Shown here in pieces: positions 1 to 9,700 of a stretch of 64,000 nt of DNA (within the stretch, counting starts at the first letter, position 1; each line of letters begins with the position of its first letter). The DNA lies in assembly GCA_029261035.1 (NCBI GenBank), contig JAJDCD010000010.1:62001-126000 (forward strand). The letters run 5' to 3'. The position numbers were made by a program, and so were the translations under genes. Origin of the DNA: Candidatus Omnitrophota bacterium. Its GTDB lineage: Bacteria > Omnitrophota > Omnitrophia > Omnitrophales > JACROU01. The notes below the pieces were generated by a model. It did no database searches and was not told the DNA's origin. It saw only the letters and a list, made by a program, of their open reading frames with translations.

Positions 1-3000
1 CATTTTAATTGCAGAAAGTTCAATACTCGCCTCATAATCATCTTTTTCTCCAGAAAGCATTGCTTGATAAACCTCTCGAGAACGCTCAATAATTGCGTCA
101 ATGTTGTTTTCTATTTTTTCTAGCTGAACTTGCAAGAAGTCCTTCACCGTTCCCTTAAGAATTCCCTCAATCACCAATCTTTGATTTTGTATCTCATTAA
201 AACGAGGCTCTATATTTAATTTTGATTTAATTTTATTATGATATGTAACAATGTCACGAGCACCACTTTCGCCACTTTTTGATTTAGCAAGAACAGCAAT
301 AAGCATTTCACCCGCTTTTTTGGAACTAGGAGCATCATCGGTTAACCAATCATCATTACCGCCACCACCAGCAACCAAATCATACAACTCTCCTGTAGCC
401 GCTTCGTATTGGTTCACCCCTATTTCTAATGCAATATTATAAACGTCGTCCCATTTTTTTTGCTCCCAAGACTCCTTCAACGCCTCTGTTAAAGCAACAC
501 CCTCTCGATCCACCAAACCTCGACCATAGCGAACGGCCATAGCCGCTAATGGCTGATCTGCTTTCAGCTTCAGCGTTGTAAGCAAAAGAATAAGTTGCTC
601 TTTTTCTTCGCTCAATTTTTTTCTCTGCTCCGCTTCTCGTCGCGCTCGCTCTTCTTGAGCTCTTTGAGCCGCTACTTGCTCCGCCATTTTTTTTGCAATA
701 CCTTTTCGCTTCGTAGCTTCTGCTAGTTCAGCACCCTCTTTTTGTCGCGCTTTTTCTTCCACAATAGCTTCTGGAATTGGAATGGTTAATGTGCGAGTTA
801 CACCAATAGAAGAGGTCACTTCTTCTTTCCATTCGATATTACCCATAACTTGACGCATTTTCATCGTACTCATTCCCAAACCACCTGATTTGTGGCGGTT
901 AATTAACTGTAGGAAAATATCTTTTTCTCGAGCTGCCATTTTCTGCCTCTGCACATCTTGAGGAATTGGCAATTGCAACGCATCAATTTTGTCTGCATAC
1001 GTAAATTGAGAACTTGGCTCAAACAGTCGAATGACCACTTGATTATCCTGAAGCTCCACAGCAACTCTTACATCTTGGTCTGCTGAAAAAGGAAGCTTTC
1101 TTTTTTCGTAAAAAGTTTTGGTTAACGTATTTTCAATATAATTCTGAACCAACTCCATAAGATCGGTGAGCAAATTCTCTTGAAACTCCGCAAGCTCCGT
1201 CGTCAAATCTTCTTGAATAGAAACATCGGATGCCTGAACCACCGCTTGAAGGGATGCATAAGCAACATCTAACACTTTACGCTCAAGAACTCCCGGTTCT
1301 CCTCCATCCCCTTTAGCAATCGCTTTCATTGCTGAATTATAAATTTCACGTACCGTATGGTGATGCTGTTCTGGTTCTAATCCAGAATAATCGGAGGCCG
1401 CTATATTTGATTTCCCTGTACGCGCATAAAAATTCACTCTTTTATCTTTAGCAATACTAGGCACCGAAGAAGCAATACCTACAGCGATTGGGAATTCGTC
1501 TAAAGGATACGCTTCATCTCGAGCAATTCTCAACTTAGCTTCTGCATTTGTATAAACACCAATAAAACTTGTTATCTCTGCACCAATGCTTTTTCGTAAT
1601 TCAGAAATCTCTCTCTTTTGATCCACAAACAACTGCCCGTAAGATTTTTCATCAAATAGTTGTTTTGCTGCTTCAGGAACACTAAGACTTCGTGTCATAG
1701 CCGCTAAGTTTTTACGCGCTCTCAATAAGCCATCCCAAAGAATTTCTAATGTGGCAATTTTTTCTGATAAATCCGTTTCCTTCATCGTTTCTTTTAAAGT
1801 CGTTTTTGCAGACGCAACAACTTCACGAACTTCTTTTGTTAATTTTCTCTTAATAATATTCGCACGAACCATAATTACATTCTGAGGAATGGTCTTAGCA
1901 GCCGCTTGATAAATCACTTCTAACTCTCTAACACGATTATTATGAGCACGTATATCCTCAGCAAAAACAGCTTCAAAGGCTTCTATTTGTTCTACAACTT
2001 TTGGATGTTGCGCAAAGGATGCTAAGTCTTGTGGAATGCTTATTTGATCAGAAATTCTAAGTTTTACTAATTCTTCCCTTTCCACTTTTGCTTCCTTAAA
2101 ATCTTGAATGTTTTCTTGAACTTGCTCCAAAGCTAAATTATCTTCAGTTAAACGAACCACACTATCTTCAAAGCGAACCAACAAATCTTGACTTGTTATT
2201 TTACTTAAACGTTCTGCAGTTCTATTAGCTTCGGTTTTAATATGTTCTAACAACCTTTGAACTTCAGGAGAAATCGGAGCTTTTGGAACCTGAGGAGGTG
2301 TTGCAGGTTTCAGGGTTAATTGTTTAATGCGAGCATCTGTTTTTTCTTGAATTTGAGGCAAAAGATCTTTTGTTACCATCTTTGCTAAAGATAAAGAGTA
2401 TTGAGAAAATCCAGAAATAATTTTACGAGCATGAGTTTCAGCAGCTTGTTGCGTTAGCTTATCATTTGCAGATCTTAACTTATCCTTCAAAGTACTAAGA
2501 GCGCCTACCTGAACTCGATAATTCTTATTATCTTTAGAAGTTAAACGATCCAATTCTTGCGAAAACTGCGCAAGCCCATCTCTAAGCCCTTCGACCTTCG
2601 AAGCATCTAATGAAGCTAAGTACTGATCAAACATTTGAAGGAATAGTACTGCAATTCTTTTTTGCCAAGCGGCCTTCTTCTCGTTATCTTCTCTTTTAGC
2701 TTTCAGAGAAAATTCACCCGTCCAACTCGCTTCGTGAACAAGCTGATTAAATATATGAGCTGCAACTCTTGTTAAAGCCTCATTAACTATCTCTTTCTGA
2801 TTATCACCCAAACTAGCCGCCATCGCCAAAACTTCTTCTTGCATTGGGCCATCAAACATCTGTTCCCAAACCAACAAGGAAGCAGCAACTCCAATAGCAA
2901 AATTTTCTGAATCCATTTCTTCCATCTGATCTTTAAAGGCTGGGTTTAAAGCAACCAAACGTTGAAGCGCGTTTACAGAGAGTCTTAACTGATTATCTTT

Positions 3001-5481
3001 ACCTGTAAAAAACGTTTCATAATTCATAAAACGTTGATATATATCGCGAGAGAAGAGCGAGGTCTCTTTTCTTCCTAAATCAGAATTACGACGCACCGCT
3101 GTTCTCAAACTACCCAACGAAGGCGCCCCTGCCAAAGCAATTAAAATATTAGCTCCTTCTTGATAAACATCTAATGGAGCTTCTGGCTGTAAAGCCTGCC
3201 AATCTTCTAACAAACCTGCTTCCGCTAATAAATAGTCGCTGCTCAAAACGTTAACCGGACCTAAAGCACGACGGAAAACAGGGGCGCTTGCAGCTTTAAT
3301 TTCGCGCACACCAAAAATCTCTTCGTACTGAGGTTCTGTGACAAGGTAGGTTCGAACATAAACTTCTTTTTTCCCTTGCTGTGTAATTAAATCTAATCCC
3401 ATTTCTTCTGCATAACGAAATCCATTCAAACCTGCTTCTCGACGTAAACGTGGAGAGAAAGGTTTATCACTCACAACATATATTAGGCGTTTATTACCAC
3501 GGCGATCGGAAGCAATCTTCACTACTTGCTCGGAAGGCGTTGGATTTAAACGAATCACCTTTGAAGAAGGTGTTACTAAGTCCCCATTCATTTCTAAAAT
3601 AGAAGCGTTCACCGCTTGGACTCCAGCTTCAGAAACTCCTGTATCTGATAGCTGCACTTTTAAACCTTTATCCCAATCACTCACTACTTCCCCCAAGCCT
3701 TGAGCTGTGGTGCCATCAAACACACTTAGACTCATCATCAAAGACAGTGCATAAGCCACAAAAGAAAGAGAGCCTTCTACTTCGCCTTGATTCAACGTTG
3801 GAACACGACTTTGAGCTGCTAACTGATAACGAGGGTCATCAATCGATTTTGGACGAGGAATATTGCGAGCCTCTAATAAAAATTGATCCATCGGTGTAGG
3901 ACTTTGCATTAAAGATTCTTGATACAGTTTTTCTTCTTTACGATCATCAATACTTGATGCAATACGAGGCACAATCGTCATATAAGAAATCTCAGAGTCT
4001 TCTAACTTTTTTTCAAGACCCGAAGTATGAAAACCACCCGTTACAACCACAGAAATTGGGCTGTCGGATCGATTCATTTCTGAAAGCATATTTTGGAATA
4101 GAGCTTCGTCTCGATCTAGAGCTGCTTCATAAAATGTTTCGATCTGGCTCAAATGACCATCAATCTCATAAACTTCTTTTGGGAATTTTGAGTTATGGTT
4201 ACTCAAAAGATATTGGTGTCTCTCAATAAAACCAAGGAATTGCTCAATCTGAAATTCATTACGGTGTTGATAAAAATAAAGAACATCCTTACGTGTTAAT
4301 GCAAAATCAAAGAAGTTTTTCAAAATCTCGAGATGGCGAAAAGAAAGGTCTAACTCTCTTTCCGTTTGGTTCTGAAAAGTCTTTTCTTTCACATCTGTAG
4401 CTAACTGCTCAATCTCATCAAAAATAGAAACGTCAATTTGATCTCGGTAAATCGTATAATCTAAATAACTCAGAACATTTTGATGCTCTTCTCCAACAAG
4501 ACCCAACTGAGTCATTACAGATTTTAAGTAAGAAAAGAAAACACTTTGCCTTGCTTTCTCTAAACGATACATTGCGGAGTAAGTCACAAAACGACTTAAA
4601 TCTTGCGCCGGAAGCATATCTTTGATCTTTAGAATTAAAGGCTCAACTTGTTTTTCAGCAAGCTCAAAATTAATCGTACGTCCTAGTTCTAATAATTTTA
4701 AGAAAGAATTCAGATGAGTATAAGCACCTAAATCAACCTGTTTTTCTTCAGCTACTTCCATTAAGTAGTAAGCATAGGATTTCAGATCTTCATTTCTATT
4801 AAAACGCTCTTCTTCTTCTGAGATCTTCAGAAGCTCATCCGAATACAATTTATTGCGTAAGGCTTTTAAGTGCACCTCAATACGGCTTAAAAAATCCTGA
4901 TCTCTCTCTTTGAACTGAAGAGCATCTAAAAATGCCTTTCGGTTCAGCTCGTAAAGCTCTGGATTTTCTATACCATAAAGTGTTAATGGGAGGTCTTCAG
5001 AAATAGCAATATATTCTGGGCCTGTAATCTTCGCCTTTTGAAGCATAGGCTCCGCAACGGCTTTTCTTACGTCTTGATTTGGATATGCAGAAAGAAGGTC
5101 AGTTAAAACACGTCCCGTAGAACCTTCAACGTTAATCAGATCTACTTGATGGGAGCGATATAAATATTTAATAATATTTGCGATATTTTTTTGCGCCTGA
5201 TAATTAGCATGAGCATCTTGAATATGGATAACAACTTTATCCGAAGTTCCTTGATGAACTTTTCTGACTTGACCCATGTCTTTAGAAAAAGAAATATTAG
5301 AAAGTACCTGCGAAGGAGAAAAGGAGTCCTGCATTCCAGAAGCGCCAGGTTGAGAAGCGTGAAACACTTGAGCTAAAACATTCTCACTACCTACCCAAGA
5401 AACAGTGGTTACTATAAAGGTAAAAGCAATGACAGAACAAATCGTCTTGATTGTTTTTTTATATTTTTGAATTATATACAT
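1..5481 (-). CDS. Large secreted ChaN/EreA-like and coiled-coil protein (3' end outside window)
   Basis: An open frame of 1827 codons runs off the window edge without a stop. The ATG at 5481-5479 is the first possible start, because an in-frame TAG lies two codons upstream. A weak AAGG/GAGG ribosome-binding site sits 12-20 nt upstream. Residues 1-38 look like a signal peptide (basic KYKKTIKT, a hydrophobic core, then VLA before Q). Residues about 80-500 form an alpha/beta domain with HIQDAHANY (86-94), INVEGSTG (116-123) and GGFHTSG (482-488), resembling the ChaN/TraB/erythromycin-esterase-like superfamily by motif style only. Residues about 510-850 are mixed, and 850-1420 are mostly helical or coiled coil. 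Residues about 1430-1560 resemble a histidine-kinase ATPase fold ending in GGLGMS (1533-1538), but a clear DxG box is missing. A charged ERARREAEQ coiled coil follows at about 1580-1640. The only cysteine I saw is in the signal peptide. The role is unknown; location is probably periplasmic or at the surface. Confidence 0.9.
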   Translation of the reverse strand, partial: MYIIQKYKKTIKTICSVIAFTFIVTTVSWVGSENVLAQVFHASQPGASGMQDSFSPSQVLSNISFSKDMGQVRKVHQGTSDKVVIHIQDAHANYQAQKNIANIIKYLYRSHQVDLINVEGSTGRVLTDLLSAYPNQDVRKAVAEPMLQKAKITGPEYIAISEDLPLTLYGIENPELYELNRKAFLDALQFKERDQDFLSRIEVHLKALRNKLYSDELLKISEEEERFNRNEDLKSYAYYLMEVAEEKQVDLGAYTHLNSFLKLLELGRTINFELAEKQVEPLILKIKDMLPAQDLSRFVTYSAMYRLEKARQSVFFSYLKSVMTQLGLVGEEHQNVLSYLDYTIYRDQIDVSIFDEIEQLATDVKEKTFQNQTERELDLSFRHLEILKNFFDFALTRKDVLYFYQHRNEFQIEQFLGFIERHQYLLSNHNSKFPKEVYEIDGHLSQIETFYEAALDRDEALFQNMLSEMNRSDSPISVVVTGGFHTSGLEKKLEDSEISYMTIVPRIASSIDDRKEEKLYQESLMQSPTPMDQFLLEARNIPRPKSIDDPRYQLAAQSRVPTLNQGEVEGSLSFVAYALSLMMSLSVFDGTTAQGLGEVVSDWDKGLKVQLSDTGVSEAGVQAVNASILEMNGDLVTPSSKVIRLNPTPSEQVVKIASDRRGNKRLIYVVSDKPFSPRLRREAGLNGFRYAEEMGLDLITQQGKKEVYVRTYLVTEPQYEEIFGVREIKAASAPVFRRALGPVNVLSSDYLLAEAGLLEDWQALQPEAPLDVYQEGANILIALAGAPSLGSLRTAVRRNSDLGRKETSLFSRDIYQRFMNYETFFTGKDNQLRLSVNALQRLVALNPAFKDQMEEMDSENFAIGVAASLLVWEQMFDGPMQEEVLAMAASLGDNQKEIVNEALTRVAAHIFNQLVHEASWTGEFSLKAKREDNEKKAAWQKRIAVLFLQMFDQYLASLDASKVEGLRDGLAQFSQELDRLTSKDNKNYRVQVGALSTLKDKLRSANDKLTQQAAETHARKIISGFSQYSLSLAKMVTKDLLPQIQEKTDARIKQLTLKPATPPQVPKAPISPEVQRLLEHIKTEANRTAERLSKITSQDLLVRFEDSVVRLTEDNLALEQVQENIQDFKEAKVEREELVKLRISDQISIPQDLASFAQHPKVVEQIEAFEAVFAEDIRAHNNRVRELEVIYQAAAKTIPQNVIMVRANIIKRKLTKEVREVVASAKTTLKETMKETDLSEKIATLEILWDGLLRARKNLAAMTRSLSVPEAAKQLFDEKSYGQLFVDQKREISELRKSIGAEITSFIGVYTNAEAKLRIARDEAYPLDEFPIAVGIASSVPSIAKDKRVNFYARTGKSNIAASDYSGLEPEQHHHTVREIYNSAMKAIAKGDGGEPGVLERKVLDVAYASLQAVVQASDVSIQEDLTTELAEFQENLLTDLMELVQNYIENTLTKTFYEKRKLPFSADQDVRVAVELQDNQVVIRLFEPSSQFTYADKIDALQLPIPQDVQRQKMAAREKDIFLQLINRHKSGGLGMSTMKMRQVMGNIEWKEEVTSSIGVTRTLTIPIPEAIVEEKARQKEGAELAEATKRKGIAKKMAEQVAAQRAQEERARREAEQRKKLSEEKEQLILLLTTLKLKADQPLAAMAVRYGRGLVDREGVALTEALKESWEQKKWDDVYNIALEIGVNQYEAATGELYDLVAGGGGNDDWLTDDAPSSKKAGEMLIAVLAKSKSGESGARDIVTYHNKIKSKLNIEPRFNEIQNQRLVIEGILKGTVKDFLQVQLEKIENNIDAIIERSREVYQAMLSGEKDDYEASIELSAIKM
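800..1190 (-). other. Degenerate GHKL/HATPase_c-like domain in the downstream protein
   Basis: The order of elements matches the ATPase half of a histidine kinase. A helix LVQNYIENTLTK stands in the N-box position, a strand pair VRVAVELQDNQVVIRLFEP where the D-box strand lies, then GGLGMSTMKMRQVMGN like the G2 box and following helix, and a final strand pair ending in GVTRTLTIPIP. The D-box Asp and the first Gly box are not recognisable, so the domain may no longer bind ATP or may be only a structural relic. In an exported protein kinase activity would be unexpected. Confidence 0.45.
3960..5245 (-). other. ChaN/EreA/TraB-like domain of the downstream protein
   Basis: This is the most conserved-looking part of the protein. 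It opens with a beta strand ending in HIQDAHANY, followed by a helix and the strand LINVEGSTG, an arrangement like the first two catalytic or haem-binding strands of ChaN, TraB/TIKI and erythromycin-esterase proteins (an HxxxH-type element, then an acidic E on the next strand). It closes with VVVTGGFHTSGLE, comparable to the terminal G-x-H element of those families. The middle is alpha-helical. I assign only a superfamily resemblance; substrate and activity cannot be read from the sequence. Confidence 0.55.
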
Positions 5482-5704
5482 AAACTAGGTCGACCTTACC
5501 TCGTTAATTTTATTTTTTGCTGCTTAAGAAAATTTAAGTATTGTTCGATAATATTAAGTTCTATCGAGTTATTTCCAAAAAAACACTTCCTTTTAAACAA
5601 TTACGTTTAAAAACAAATAAATTTTTCTAAATACGCCCTTTTCATTTAATCTTTTAAAAAAGTTTTTCTTAATTCATGCAACTCTTTCGAAAACAAAATG
5701 AAAA

Positions 5705-5733
5705 TTTATACTACATTCTTTTTTGTAAAACAA
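5705..5733 (-). promoter_or_regulatory. Alternative weaker promoter for the downstream gene
   Basis: On the minus strand TTGTTT (5733-5728) and TATAAA (5710-5705) are separated by 17 bp, about 220 bp upstream of the start codon. The -35 box is poorer than that of the candidate further upstream, so it is listed as an alternative or secondary start. Confidence 0.25.
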
Positions 5734-5767
5734 CAGTCGGCAATACTTACTTATTTCTCTTAAAGGA

Positions 5768-5797
5768 ATTATAACATACTTTTTTTAACTTTGTAAA
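5768..5797 (-). promoter_or_regulatory. Predicted sigma70-type promoter of the downstream gene
   Basis: On the minus strand TTTACA (5797-5792) and a perfect TATAAT (5773-5768) are separated by 18 bp. Transcription would start near 5761, leaving a leader of roughly 280 nt before the ATG at 5481. The call rests on consensus match only, in an AT-rich stretch where chance matches are common. Confidence 0.5.
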
Positions 5798-5873
5798 AAC
5801 TGGAGTAAATATATCGGAATTTCTAGCAATACCTTTAATATCCCTTAAAAATAAGCCAAATAAGCTAAATTAT

Positions 5874-5882
5874 TGTGGATAA
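5874..5882 (-). promoter_or_regulatory. Perfect DnaA box (first of a pair)
   Basis: TGTGGATAA on the plus strand is the reverse complement of the DnaA consensus TTATCCACA. It belongs to a 12-bp direct repeat (TTGTGGATAAAT) whose second copy starts 29 bp further on. It lies in the AT-rich gap, upstream of the downstream gene's predicted promoter. Confidence 0.5.
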
Positions 5883-5902
5883 ATAACTTACATCCACCTC
5901 CT

Positions 5903-5911
5903 TGTGGATAA
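5903..5911 (-). promoter_or_regulatory. Perfect DnaA box (second of a pair)
   Basis: This is a second exact TTATCCACA in the same orientation, 29 bp from the first. Two boxes could mean DnaA-responsive transcription, a DnaA-titrating site, or part of a replication origin. No dnaA, dnaN or other origin-linked gene is visible here. Confidence 0.5.
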
Positions 5912-5975
5912 ATCAACTCAAATAACCCTAACCTATTTCCCTATATAAACTTAAAGCACCCCCATTCGGGCACGG

Positions 5976-6005
5976 GCCCTATTTAGGCCCGGGCCTAAAT
6001 AGGGC
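5976..6005. repeat. 30-bp perfect palindrome without a loop
   Basis: The arm GCCCTATTTAGGCCC is followed immediately by its exact reverse complement, centred between 5990 and 5991. The GC-rich core AGGCCCGGGCCTAAA (5985-5999) recurs at 6075-6089. No run of T follows on the minus strand, so it is not a classical intrinsic terminator. It looks like a REP-type extragenic palindrome or a dimeric protein-binding site. Confidence 0.75.
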
Positions 6006-6074
6006 TGTAATCAATAAACTTTTGAAATTAAAAGAGTTAAAAAATCCCACCTTCCAACCCGGAAACCCTCAAAC

Positions 6075-6086
6075 AGGCCCGGGCCT
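6075..6086. repeat. Second copy of the GC-rich palindrome core
   Basis: AGGCCCGGGCCT is a perfect 12-bp palindrome and, with the following AAA, repeats exactly 15 bases of the larger palindrome 90 bp away. Two copies in one gap suggest a dispersed palindromic element rather than chance. Confidence 0.6.
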
Positions 6087-6147
6087 AAAAAACGTGTCAC
6101 AATGATACATTTAGTTATTTGAGATAAGCTTATTTTGAGGTGCTTTT

Positions 6148-6170
6148 GGGACAGTCCCTTAGACTGTCCC
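6148..6170 (-). terminator. Hairpin after the giant gene's stop codon
   Basis: GGGACAGTC (6148-6156) and GACTGTCCC (6162-6170) form a perfect 9-bp stem with a 5-base loop. On the minus strand the stem begins six bases after the TAG. It is followed by A residues, not T, so it is an imperfect intrinsic terminator. It could instead be a 3'-end RNA stabiliser or a palindromic repeat. Confidence 0.45.
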
Positions 6171-6176
6171 TTTAGA

Positions 6177-6790
6177 CTATGCTGCGATTTGGACGGCTTG
6201 TTTGGCTCTGAGGCGCTCTAGGAGGTATTCTGCTAGAGCTACGATTGAGTTGTAATCCATGACGACATATCCTTCTGAGACTTGCATATCGACTGGGTAT
6301 TGCTGTGCGAAGCTCTTGATGGAGCTCAACCCCCCATTACGAGAGACGAAACGACCTGCTTCGAGCATGAATTTGTGAACTAATTGTCTATTAGCTTGGC
6401 TCATACGAGGCTCATTCTCACCGTTATATAAGAGTGTAACAACCTTTGGTGATATCTCCTCTTTACTGACATAGATAATATTAGATGGTTTAGCTCCATC
6501 CTCTACCAAACCAGCAACGGTCTGAGTCACATCTTTCTCAGATTCTAACTGAACGGCGGCTCTTAACGTTTCTGCTTGAGGTTCGAACAATTGTCCCAAC
6601 TCGGTATTGGCAAACTGCGCCATTGCTTGTTCTTTAACTTCAGGAGAAACATGAAGAATATGAACCGTGTCGGTATCTGGAGAAATTCGATCTAGAAGAA
6701 CCCCAATGTCAGTTACCGAACTAGCATAGTCCGAATCGACCACAACCACGCCTTGAATATCCAATCCTGGTATTTGTCTTGCGTTAACCG
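6177..6790 (-). other. C-terminal alpha/beta domain of the giant protein
   Basis: About 200 residues alternate strands and helices: GLDIQGVVVVDSDYAS, TVHILHVSPEVKEQAM, NIIYVSKEEI, VVTLLYNGEN, then helices and a final VVMDYNSIVALAEYLLERL. This is a Rossmann-like order with no catalytic motif I recognise. The chain ends in RAKQAVQIAA, with no sorting signal such as LPxTG or a PEP-CTERM motif. Confidence 0.55.
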
Positions 6791-9700
6791 CATCTACGCT
6801 TCTGCCAGTTTCAATATTTTTCATTTCATTTAAGAGTGCTGCCAGAGAAGCAAGATTCAACGTTTCTAATTGAGTTTGAGCTTGGTTATAAGCAATCCAC
6901 GGAGATTGAACATGGCCACCCAAACGTTGAATCGATCGTTGAAGATCAGCAACATTTTCTGCAACTAAACCACGAACCGCAAAGAGTGCTGAAGCATTTT
7001 CAAAATTATTCGCAGGAATCTCTTCTGCCAATTCTTTAACGACTTCTTTTTCTCTATTGCTAAAGATTGGATCTAATCCACTTGCTCGACGACGAATATC
7101 AATTGCTTTCATCACTCGATATTGAGATTGATACGCAAACGATTCATCCAAAGCAATTTGGCGGAACACATCTAAGTTTTGAGAAAGCTCCTTAAATGAA
7201 ACGTTATCGATATTATCAATATGAGTTGCTTCATGAACTAAGGTTGCAACCAATTCTGCAAAAGCACGGTCGCGGGCTACACCTTCTAGGTCTCTAATTT
7301 GTTGAATACGTGTTTCACTCACAACAATCGTTCGATCTGAAAGTCGTGCATAAGCCACAATACCTCCTTGGAACAAACTGTCATCCAAAGGATTGCCAAC
7401 AACAATACGATTTACTTTCTCAATTGCTGTTTTAAAGCGGCTATCTAACTGAATCCCTAATCCCAAAGCTTCCCCTAAAACCTCCAAGTATTCTGGAACC
7501 ACTTGAAGACGGTCTGCTTGAGCTGCACCTAAGCTTTGCGCAGAAACCATAGAGATAGAATCTAATAAAGAGGACTCTTTAGATTCAAATAGGACTTGTT
7601 GTCCTAAGCTATCCGCTTCTGCTTCATACTCTTCTGCTTGTCCTCTATAAATAGAAGCCTGAGCATCCCATTCGGTTCGTTCTATTTCATCTTCTGCAAA
7701 TTCATCTCGAAGGCGTTCATATGTTTCTGCTAGAACTGTATAAATTTTAGAACGCAACACGTCGATTTCATCATCCTGAAATCCAGGAATAAAATCTAAA
7801 GCTGCTTCGATAAGCTTGCTAGCCTCTTCATAATCTTCAACACCTTCAACGATTGTTTCTTTTTGATTTTGAGCAACCAAAGCAGCTGCTCCTGACTGTA
7901 TTTGTTTAGCCGCATCCACATACCACGCAACTACGGTATTCACATCTGGTTTTTTAACTTCTTTGAGCCAAAATTTCAAACCTTCTTCAAATCGATTTTG
8001 AGCCGATTGAATTTCGTCAACAGCATCTTCCCAATCTCCATTTTTAGCATGCATATTCGCATCCGTTATATGCTGTACCATTGCATCCGCAGTCTGTGTG
8101 GCCATATTCACAATTTCTTCAACAGCTTCCGGTGTCACCTCTTCATTCACCCACTGAGCTTTAGTAAAACCTACCTGTGCTGCTTGTGTCATTTTTTGAA
8201 TTTGCTCTTCATTACCACCCGCTCTTTCTAACATCAATGTCTTTACTGTTTCATTTCTGGCAATATCGACAAAGTAGCGGGACAATGCTGGTGGCAAGAC
8301 TCCTTTTCTATCAAAATGGATCGCTTGTTCGTAATCAGCATCTACCCTCTTAGCAATCTCTTTTGTTTTTGTCGCAGTGATAGACAATTCAATTCTGGCT
8401 AAATACATCTCTTTAATCGAATCTGCCAATTCTGATTGGTTCAATTCTGGGTCTAACTCCTGAGCCTCTTCCAAAACTTCCATATGTTTGTTTAATTCCT
8501 CAAGAGAAACATTATCCGATTGGATCATTTGGTTAAAACTATTCACAGCTGTTTGTGCTAATTCCAGTGCCACAAACTGATCTAAAGAACCAGGAAGAGC
8601 TTCTTTAGAATCAAATGCTTTAGCTTGACTGTAATAATCTTGAGCTTGTTTCTCAATCCTATTTCTTTTCATCATACGAATTCGATTCGTTTGATTTTTT
8701 TGATTTCTAGCTTTCATCGCCAAAGCACTAAACCAATCACGAATAAATGCTGAGGACTCTCCTTCACTTAAGTTAGAATTAATTTTTGTAGCCTCTTCGA
8801 TTTGTTCATTAATTCCGTCAACAATAGAACCCTCTGAGCCAGCAATCAAATCTCGTATACTCATTTGATCTACTTGCATATCAATAAATTGATCTGCCAT
8901 TGCTCCCAATTGGGCAAATCTAGGATCACTCTTCATCTTATCTTTCTCAGGCTGCCTTAATTTTTGATCCAATTTCTGAATCATAGTATCAGCAAACGAT
9001 GGGTCAATTGTTTGGATACGACTGTAAGCATCTTGTGCTAAAGTTTCGTTTCCTTGTTTAGAAGCCATTCGAGCTAAAGTTAAGTTCACTTGAACCCATT
9101 CTGTTTGAATATCTTCTTTTTGAGATTCATCCAAACGAACCGCTTCTTCAAATAAGCTGTGCGCTTTTTGATAAGTCTCAATTGATTCATTCTGTTTCTT
9201 TTTCTGAGACTGTAATTCTTGCGCTGTAAGCACGAGAGCTCTAGCTTCTTCAATATTTCTCAATGCAATTAAAGCTTCCATGGTTTCAGGCACCTGCACA
9301 CGATTCGCAGCTTCCGCTTGTTGCTTCCAATCATTAAACAAGTCTCTCGCTGCAGCTTCATCTACTTGGTATTGCTGTTTAATTTGATCTTCTAATCGTT
9401 GAAGATTACGTTTTGTTTCCAAACGGGCTTCTAAAAGCTCTGGAGAGAAATCTTGTCCCGGCCATCCAGCTACCGTAACGGTATCCCGAACCAAATCAGC
9501 AATCACCGTAAAACCAAAACGATCAAAAATATCTCGAACTGCTTTTTGGTCTTCATCCGTGCGAAGCGCTTTTGCAATTAAGCTTTCACCCTTGGTTACA
9601 ACCGACGGATCATTATCAATTGTGTTTTGACTGACATAAGCCAACAACTCTTCCACAACCTGTTTTTCGGTGTAGCCGGACTGGATCAATTGCTTCTTCG

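Larger units (their letters stand above)
5482..6176. other. Intergenic region between the two large genes
   Basis: No plausible coding frame or RNA gene was found in this AT-rich 695-bp gap. Reading on the minus strand from the giant gene, it holds a 9-bp-stem hairpin, two GC-rich palindromes, two DnaA boxes, and one or two sigma70-type promoters for the downstream gene. About 280 bp between the best promoter and the start codon at 5481 would be an unusually long leader; I recognise no riboswitch in it. Confidence 0.8.

Noticed and set aside
6148-6170. Terminal inverted repeat of an insertion sequence
   Set aside because: No transposase gene, partner repeat or target-site duplication is present in the gap.
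5482-6176. A tRNA, small RNA or short gene in the gap
   Set aside because: No cloverleaf-like arrangement, no frame of useful length with a ribosome-binding site, and the structured parts are simple palindromes.
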